Shown here piece by piece: positions 57,255 through 64,000 of a stretch of DNA of 64,000 nt. The notes beneath the pieces were generated by a model. It did not search any database. It saw only the letters and a list, made by a program, of their open reading frames with translations, and had not been told where the DNA came from. How positions within the stretch are numbered: the stretch's first letter is position 1; every line of letters starts with the position of its first letter. The translations under genes were made by a program, and so were the position numbers. The DNA lies in contig JANATG010000004.1 of assembly GCA_029449235.1 (NCBI GenBank), positions 2,976,001-3,040,000 of the forward strand, read 5' to 3'. This DNA is from Linnemannia schmuckeri. Taxonomy: Eukaryota; Mortierellomycota; Mortierellomycetes; Mortierellales; Mortierellaceae.

Positions 57255-60200
57255 GCAGCAACAACAGGTAGCTTCCAGTGTCAGCAACGCATCCATTTCA
57301 GAATCAAGCGATCAAAGCGGACTTCAAAGAACCCTCTCGCGAAAGTCTAGGACGCAGTCAAACCAATCCCTGGACTCGACCCACTCGAACGATTCTTCGA
57401 CATTAGGCGCCAATCATATCCCGTGCGGAAGCCCTACTTCGGATACATTCTCGCCCGAGCGAGCCAGGAACTCAACCACCAGCAGTGTCGAGTCCCCCGC
57501 AATCTCGTCTCATCCACGATCCATCCCCATTGACAACCCTACAAGGATTTTGCAGTCCCCTTCGTCGCCTCCCAACTTGTCCCTGCACAGGAATGGTGGA
57601 GACCCAACTGTTGGATCTCCAATCTCGCCACCCTTATCGCCCACGTTCCCTCAATCGCCTGGATCTCCTGGATCTCCAGAGACATCGTTTCAGTGGCTCA
57701 CTGACAACAACTTCCCTCAGGCGACGACTATGTCCAACTGGGACGAGCTCCACTATGGCGACGGTTTTGTTGACGACGCAGACGATGACGAAAACAATCA
57801 AAATCAACAACGGCAACAACAGCAGAACGGAGGTCAAGGAGTCAAGGGCGAAAATCCGACACAGTCGGATCGGGAGCAAGAGGAGGAGTTGATGGCTGAC
57901 ATTATGGCGAACGGAGACCAGGCCAAGAAGGATATGTACCTCCGTAATTCCCACACGGTCCATGCCAAGAACAAAAAGGGAAAGATTAACTTCTTTTCGG
58001 AACAGACTCGTTCGGCCTTCAAGGACATCCAGTTGATGTATTCGTCCTTCTTTGGCCACGGTTGGAACCTATCTCGATCTGAGTTCTGGAGGGGTTTTCA
58101 TATTGTCCAGCAGTTTTATGCTCGCCACCCCACGTAAGTTTTATTTCTGCCGTCTTGTTAAGTGTTATGTGGACCGGACTAAAGCTTGTAGCTAATTGCG
58201 TTCTTTTTTCATCTATGGCTACATAACAGACCAACGACAAACAAGGCATTTGATAATATTGAAATCCTCGAGCATGCCAGACATTTTATCCGCCTAGCCA
58301 TTGCCTCTTACGGGTCTCTTCCCTGGGTCTACTTTGGCTACAGCTTCAGAGTTGCTCCTCTCAGTAAGTCTCCCCATTCTCCTTGACAAATATTATGCTT
58401 TGAGGATTGTCCTCCTACATTTTCTGCTGTTGACTAAATAATATGATGTTACGCTGGAATATAGACTTTGTGCGGTTTAACTCGGACCGCAAAAACGTGC
58501 AGGACTACTTCAAGTTGAAAAAGGAGGACATGATCGTCTGGCACTTTGACAAACGCACAGCTCTCGTCCCCAGTTATTATATCGTGCGCGATCCCAAATA
58601 CAATGCTCTCTGCATCATCATACGTGGCACCTTCGTAAGTCATTTCATTACTGTTTCCTACTGTTTTTCTCTTTGCACCCTGAAAGGCGAAATTAACTGG
58701 TATTATTGAGAATGGTTATGAATAGAGCATTACGGATGCGATGACGGACTTGGTGTGCGAGTACTACCCCTACAAGGGCGGTCTGGTCCACAAGGGGATC
58801 ATGGATAATGCTCGCTTTGTACTCGAGCGCAGCGGCAAGGATATTGAGACGGCCTTGAGGAAATTCAACCTCAAGACTATCTACTGGTAAGTGTCCTGAA
58901 TCTCAGCAACAACCTGTTCATGCTATGTTCGAAAAAGCGATCAATATTTGATAAACTAACCTGAATATCCATATTATTCTATGATGCAGTATTGGACACT
59001 CGTTGGGAGCGGGATCGGCATCGCTACTCTGCTCACTCCTCCAAGACCACTTCGCAGATTACTTTACAACTCCAACCACCCAGCTCCCACAACCTCAAAA
59101 ACTCGAAGTCAAAGCCTACCTCTTCGCACCCCCACCCATCGCCACCCCCAACCTCGCCGCGCAATGGGAACGGACCCAAATCTCTTTTATCAACGAAAAC
59201 GACATCGTCTGTCGACTCTCCTACGGAAATGCGCTCGATCTTAAGGAGCTCATCAAGATTGGAGCTATTGAATCTCTCAACCCCGCCTATGAGGGTCTTT
59301 CGGCCGAAGAGAAACTGGATCGAATCTTGAAGGTTCTTGAGAAGGCCCAGAAGCGACTCCAGGAGGTCAATGATGTGCCGAGGTTGGTTACGGCGGGGAC
59401 GGTGACTTATTTGCACAAGGTTTATGAGGATACGCCGGTGGTCAAGAATAAGAAGGGTAAAGGACAGCGGGATAGTCAGTTTGGGCTTCCTGAGAACTGG
59501 GCATCCGAAGACTCTAGCAACTTTGGCAGTCATCAACAAGCCAACGGTGGTGGACGTGCGCGTGGGATGAGTGTCAGTTCTACGGTCAGCCACAACCCCT
59601 TGGCGCGTTCGCTCTCGGTCCTTTCCTCGGCCCTGAGTCTCAAGGGCAACTACCACGGACAAGGACAAGCCCAGCACTCGAGACAGACCACAACTTCGAC
59701 TTTGGGAGGATCAACGAGGACCACGCCTATTGTCACTCCTTACCAGGTCGGTCAACCTGCAGTCCGCCTTGAGAGCTCTGTTAGTCTGGCGCTTTCCGAT
59801 CTGAATGAGCGACACAAGGAGCTCTCGCAGCCCCAGCCTCAGCAACAACAAGGATCGCTTGCGGCTGAGGACCGCCCGCCCGAGTCGCGTAGGGTATCAG
59901 CCTCATTTGGTGCCCCTGTTCATTACGAGGGCTCTTCTGAAGAACGCGCCCAGGCGACCGAGAGCATCCTCCAGCAGAGCCATCAAGATCAGCAACCTCA
60001 GTCGCAGCAGGACCAAAAGTCGGACGCTACCCCCGCTTCACCCTCCTCCACCAGCGAATTCGACGACGACCTCCTCGACGACGACTCCTCGGCTCCCTAC
60101 GACTCGGACGACAACAGAATCTACACAACCACGAAACCCAAAAAGAACGGCTCCAAGAAGAAAGAAATCCGAATCGAGTTTTCGGACAAGCGGAATTTCA

Positions 60201-60361
60201 TGGCGATCCCCTTGAGGACCAACTGGTTGTGGCATCACTTCCCTCAACAGTATGATTCCCGTGTTGAGCGGGCGTTGGAGTGGGCGAAAGCTCACAAGGA
60301 GAAGGAAGAGAAGAGGCAGAGTCTGCGAGAGGCCCGGCACCAGCAGCGGCGCAAGGTCTGA
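55371..60361 (+). CDS. Class 3 lipase with N-terminal C2 domain (diacylglycerol lipase-like)
   Basis: Serine hydrolase likely acting on acylglycerols at membranes. Exons 55371-55524, 56094-56180, 56356-56364 (micro-exon), 56522-58133, 58230-58363, 58465-58634, 58726-58886, 58990-60361 give 1,232 residues. A C2-like domain starts at about 86 (ISFRLRSVSCQGLHDKTQV, VTMKLQNISQSTKA, DILKIDVYDYKKVAFGQNAK). It is followed by a long disordered part with a poly-Gln run (from about 308). The lipase domain has LPWVYFGYSF, LVPSYYIVRDPKYNALCIII, RGTFSITDAMTDL and the nucleophile elbow CIGHSLGAG with Ser780. Asp847 (NENDIVCRLS) and His918 (TYLHK) complete a plausible triad. The 300-residue C-terminal tail is Ser/Gln/Asp-rich and ends in a basic helix. 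Start 55371 follows a long pyrimidine leader. The substrate is inferred from family only. Confidence 0.85.
56031..56078. repeat. Poly(T) tract, about 48 nt, at an intron acceptor
   Basis: The longest homopolymer in the window. It sits just before the CAG acceptor (56091-56093) of the first lipase intron, where it serves as an extreme polypyrimidine tract. Confidence 0.85.
56391..56420 (+). repeat. Three tandem CTTTGACGTC units
   Basis: An exact 10-bp unit repeated three times within a lipase intron. Each unit ends in TGACGTC, one base short of a full cAMP-response element (TGACGTCA). Confidence 0.9.
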
Positions 60362-60521
60362 GTTGCTTTGATATTCCTTTTTAAAAACTTTTTACCCCAT
60401 TTTTTCACATTTTTGAAAATAATGGTAATAATAAATATTTAATTACCAATTCGTTGGCAACTGGCACATTAGATGACAAGAACTATTCTTCAAAAACAAA
60501 AACAAGAAAAGCATAGCACGG

Positions 60522-62226
60522 TTACAGGTTGGGAGAAAGAGGCGTCAATCCAAGATCATGCTCCGAGATCCGATAGAATCTACTTGCATTCCTCCACAAG
60601 ATATTCTCCAACGCCTCGTCTGTCTCTTTCGTCCTATGCTCCTCCTTCCTCACCCTCTCCCCTTCATTACGAGCAGTAGCCTCCCCATCACCATCAACCA
60701 AACTAACAAGATTTGCCAGCTCGCGACACCAATCATAAGGGATATTGGGCCAATCGGTCCCGTACAGGATCCGGTCCGAGTGGCGGAGGAGCATGGTTCT
60801 GAGCATTTCTGCAATTGGTTTCAGTGCGGTGGTGGTGGTGCTCGTGTTGTTCTTCGTGGTATGGGTGGTATGATCGCAGGACGAGGAGCAGGAGGAAGTA
60901 GTGGTGGCGGAGGGGGAGTTAAGGGATTGAAAGAATGCGCCGAGGGTCATGGTGGTGTCGAGGTAGAGGTTTGGGTATTTGTCCAGCAGGTCAAAAAACT
61001 CTTCGTATTGGTTCATTCCTATCAGTTCAAAATATTATTTTTTTTCCAACGAAAAAATAAGGAGTCGTCAATGTCAAACAGTTCTTCTTCCCGATTCAAA
61101 GTAATTATTACAACCCCTCCCTCCTCTCCCCTCAGTGATGCAACAAAAGGAAGCATAGCACACGTACCAAGGTGAGGAACACAGATGCGAAGACGAGGAT
61201 ACCGTCTCAAAACATCTTCAACAATCGAGAAATCACAAATCTTCCCAGCGTCGACTTTATAAGCCTTGCTATTGGGTTCCTTCCCCGCATGGATCAAAAC
61301 GGGTTTATCAAACTCGATACATGTCTCGTAGACTTCGTCCATATTGGGATGGTTCGCGGCCACGCATTGGACATGGGAATGCATTTTGATACCGGAGAGA
61401 CCTAGGGTTGTGAATGCTTCGGCCAGGATGGCGCGGGCGTCGGGTTCGCCGGGCATGACTGTTGCCAGTCCTGAGGCTACTCGGACGCGTTTTGAGGTGG
61501 AGTTGGGCGGTTGAGGGAGGGAGGCGTAGCGTTCGTTCATAGAGTTGACGGTGTGTGCCAGGAACTTGTTCAAATCCCGTGCAATCCCATTCTTATGCGC
61601 ATATCTAAGTTGTTATTTATTTATTTATTAGAAAATCGCGAAAGTATTAGTCCATTTTCGTCATTACCGTAACATATGTCACACTAGCACATACACACAA
61701 AAAAAAGAGACAAAAGTAAGAAGACGGTACACGAGGAGGACGACGTGGCGGATGCCTTGGTCGAGCAGGAAATCGGCCCTGGTCGCGATGTAGTTCTTCT
61801 TGTATCGGATAGGCCAATAAAAGTTATCAAAAAACGTCCACACCGCATCCATCAACTTTTGTGGGAATACTATCATTCAATTGGGGCGTGGATGCGAAAT
61901 GGGAAAGGAATGAAGATGTTAGCACAAAGATGTTAGTTAGTAGTGCAGTTGCGTTTAGTTTCAGGCACCGCTATAGTCACTTTTTTTAACAACCATTCTC
62001 CGAAACATAAAAAAAAAAAAGGAAAGAAGAACCCAAGTTTACCATGGACATGGGCATCAATGATAGGACAAGGCGCATCACGCGCAACACGATATTCAAA
62101 ACTATCAGTCCCCATATCCTTCTCCTCCGTCGCCTGGGCTAAGAATCGAGAGTTCAACCAGTTCTGGGGTAGAGGTGCAGGACTCTCCTTGAACTCGAAA
62201 TATTCGGGAACACAGCCTTGACACAT
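60522..62226 (-). CDS. Amidohydrolase-family metal-dependent hydrolase
   Basis: TIM-barrel hydrolase of the amidohydrolase 2 type; substrate unknown. Exons (minus): 62226-62043, 61869-61731, 61604-61168, 61018-60522, giving 418 residues. The first metal motif is IIDAHVHG (His59, His61). Other strand-end candidates are IKMHSHVQCVAANH, KPVLIHAGKE, RICVPHLG and ILYGTDWPNIPYD, whose Asp would be the catalytic acid. A Ser/Thr-rich insertion follows LYLDTTMTLGAFFQSLN. The last 60 residues form a helical tail ending RISEHDLGLTPLSPNL. The frame stays open upstream of 62226; an alternative start near 62379 would add an Arg/Ser/Leu-rich stretch that could be a mitochondrial presequence. It converges on the lipase gene with 160 bp between stops. 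Confidence 0.8.
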
Positions 62227-62822
62227 TCTGGCGGTTGTTTTGCGGTAGGCTGTAGTTGGGTGAAATAAAGGGAAAGTGCAAGCTGAAGTAAGGCAAAGAA
62301 GAGGGAGACGAGAGGTGGTAAAAGGAATGAGGCGTGAGGGATTGCGAAATGGTCGGAGGAGCAAAAGTCTGTTCATCCAAGGTCCGAAAAGTGGAGGAGG
62401 GTGGAAAGGATAAAGAAGGAAAAGAAAATAGAAAAAAGAGAAATGAGGAGAGCCGAGTGTGGAGTGGATAAAAACATCCACGGACGGAAGACAGAACTTC
62501 TGAAAAACTGCACAATCACAAATGTGGGGCAGGGGAAGCGTTCACAAGAGATCAAAAAGTCGATTGCAGTGAAGGAGGGCTTAGAAAGAATTTTTTTTTT
62601 TTTTTTTCTTAGAAAGAAATAAAGTGTCGCGAATGAGCCGAGCCATAATCACCCACTTTTATGTTTCCTGTAAACTCAATTGCAATAGCTGGTCTTTTTA
62701 TGATTTTTGGTGTGAATGATATGAGCACAAGTAGAGGACTCTATTTTTCAAATAACAAGTAGAGAAACACTACCTATGGGGTATGGGTTCAAACTATGAG
62801 ACGATAGCTAGAAGAGCGCGCA
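62227..62822 (-). other. Intergenic region upstream of the amidohydrolase
   Basis: This 596-bp gap lies between two minus-strand genes. The part next to the amidohydrolase is purine-rich on + (leader side). A T tract of about 18 nt lies at 62590-62607. Nothing else was recognised. Confidence 0.45.
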
Positions 62823-64000
62823 TTAGTAAAGCAGGATCCCTACAAGGATCAACGTGCCAAGCATAAAGAACATGCGCGACACATATGCCTGCATCGGAGT
62901 TTGCACTACTTGGGGAAAACAAATAGTTGAAGAAAAGTGTGATCAATTCTCTGGTCTTAACTTTGTCGTCCCCAACAAATGCTTTGCCCTTGAACTTCCC
63001 GGAGAAAAAAAAAGCCACGTAGTTACCTGCACCGTTGCCACCGATGGTGCCGCTGTAGGTAGCACCGTACTGGATGCCAAAGGGCGTAAACATGAAGGGG
63101 GGCAGCATGGTCCCCGAGAATGTCACCTGTCCTGTTCCCAATGCAAATCCCGTCTGGTTTGGATTTCTGAACGGCTCTGGTCTCTGTCCCGCAGGCCTCT
63201 TTGGTGTCGTCGATCTAGTAGTTTAATTAGAATATTAGAGTATTAGAAACCATGTCTTCTTGAACAAGAAGTATCGTCGTTTGATCATGAGTAATACAAA
63301 ACGACATGATGTAGTACCTGGGATCGAGTTGCTCCTTGCCTCGTCCGTAGATGGGTATAACCTTGTCCTGTGCACATCCTGCCTTGCAGACGGGACATGT
63401 TGGGTTCTGATGTTGGGCCTCGAGCCATTGATGAAGACACGCCCAGCTATTTTTGTCGTTTTGATTCGAAGATAGTGATTGGTGTGAGTTTGGATATCCT
63501 TTCCAAAATGCTGCTGCTTCTCTCCAACTCCATAAGAACGACATAATCCAGAGTCGAAGAGACAAAAATCCCCTCTTTCTTACCAGAATAAGTGGCCGCA
63601 GAGAGTGAGGACGGGAGACATGGATGTATCGAAGCAGATGTTGCATGAGAACTCGCCGTTGGATTCCGAGTCTGACCCTACCCCTGCTGCTGCTGCCAAG
63701 ACAGTGGCGTCAATTGGTTTCGTTGTTGGCGTAGGCGTGAGCGTTGCTGTTTCTGATTCTGTTGGGGTTGTACTTGGCAAAGCTGTAGGCGATGCTGTTG
63801 TCATCGTTGTTGTTACTGTGTTTCCTATGCTTGCTCTTACTGACTCCAGAGCCACTGTCGCTTCTTGCCCCTGATCAGGTATTGCTGCTGCTGTTCCAGC
63901 GATAAGTGATTCCGAGTCAGTAGCAGCAGCATCTCCTAGAAGAGATGCCCATCCTTGCGAAAGGGAAGAGGTGTTGTCCTTGTGAGTTGATGACGATAGT
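62823..64000 (-). CDS. Membrane-anchored RING E3 ligase, RNF5/RMA1 type (5' partial)
   Basis: Endoplasmic-reticulum ubiquitin ligase family. Visible exons (minus): beyond 64000-63584, 63446-63318, 63214-63027, 62905-62823. The start lies past the right edge, where the frame is still open. A Ser/Thr/Ala-rich N-terminal part leads to the RING finger: FSCNICFDTSMSPVLTLCGH, LFCWACLHQWLE and CPVCKAGCAQDKVIPIYGRG, then KEQLDPR. This C3HC4 spacing followed by VIPIYGRG is the RNF5/RNF185/RMA1 signature. A Pro/Gly-rich linker follows, and the last exon gives VQTPMQAYVSRMFFMLGTLI and LVGILLY, a tail membrane anchor. That last exon is only visible after splicing at 63027/62905; reading through gives a different, unanchored end. 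Confidence 0.88.

Overview
The window reads as nuclear DNA of an early-diverging filamentous fungus. The evidence is fungal-type fused HIS7, septin CDC10, dense short GT-AG introns (58 inferred here), long N/Q/S/D/H-rich insertions in conserved proteins, and pyrimidine-rich leaders directly before most start codons. Mortierellomycotina (Mortierella-like) is my best guess from overall style; it is inference, not a match. No tRNA, rRNA, CRISPR or bacterial-type element was seen.

Layout. 0.1-3.2 kb: septin CDC10 (+). 3.8-6.2 kb: single-pass membrane protein with poly-Asp and His-rich tracts (-). 7.1-9.5 kb: ESCRT-I VPS37 (-), head to head with R-SNARE VAMP7 (+, 10.1-12.3). 12.4-14.8 kb: chaperonin CCT2 (-), head to head with the cristae protein MIC10 (+, 15.5-16.2). 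16.4-21.6 kb: three tandem, decayed pogo/CENP-B-like transposase copies (-). 22.1-22.9 kb: splicing factor BUD31 (+). 23.3-25.9 kb: BRAP2/ETP1-type RING E3 (+). 26.0-29.3 kb: polytopic membrane protein (-). 29.3-34.1 kb: gene-poor. 34.1-36.4 kb: tail-anchored inositol polyphosphate 5-phosphatase (+). 37.0-39.0 kb: HIS7 (+). 39.7-44.1 kb: PI4P 5-kinase MSS4 (-). 44.1-47.7 kb: gene-poor. 47.7-51.4 kb: Argonaute (-). 51.7-52.6 kb: divergent centrin (-). 52.6-55.4 kb: gene-poor. 55.4-60.4 kb: C2-domain class 3 lipase (+). 60.5-62.2 kb: amidohydrolase (-). 62.8-64.0 kb: RNF5/RMA1-type E3, 5' end outside the window (-).

This is mostly housekeeping gene space, with some thematic neighbours: two endolysosomal genes (VPS37, VAMP7) on one divergent promoter region, and a PI(4,5)P2-making kinase and an inositol lipid 5-phosphatase flanking HIS7. 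The accessory part is the tandem transposase array. Its copies share an internal intron, an acidic linker and a conserved C-terminal block that I cannot assign to a known domain, and the two copies with a readable catalytic core have lost DDE catalytic acids. Other notable items are three GC-AG introns, a 13-bp target-site-like duplication around a bare poly(T), a possible 9-nt micro-exon, a one-codon first exon, and a centrin with an interrupted EF-hand. All exon borders were inferred by eye from splice signals, reading frame and remembered family sequence.
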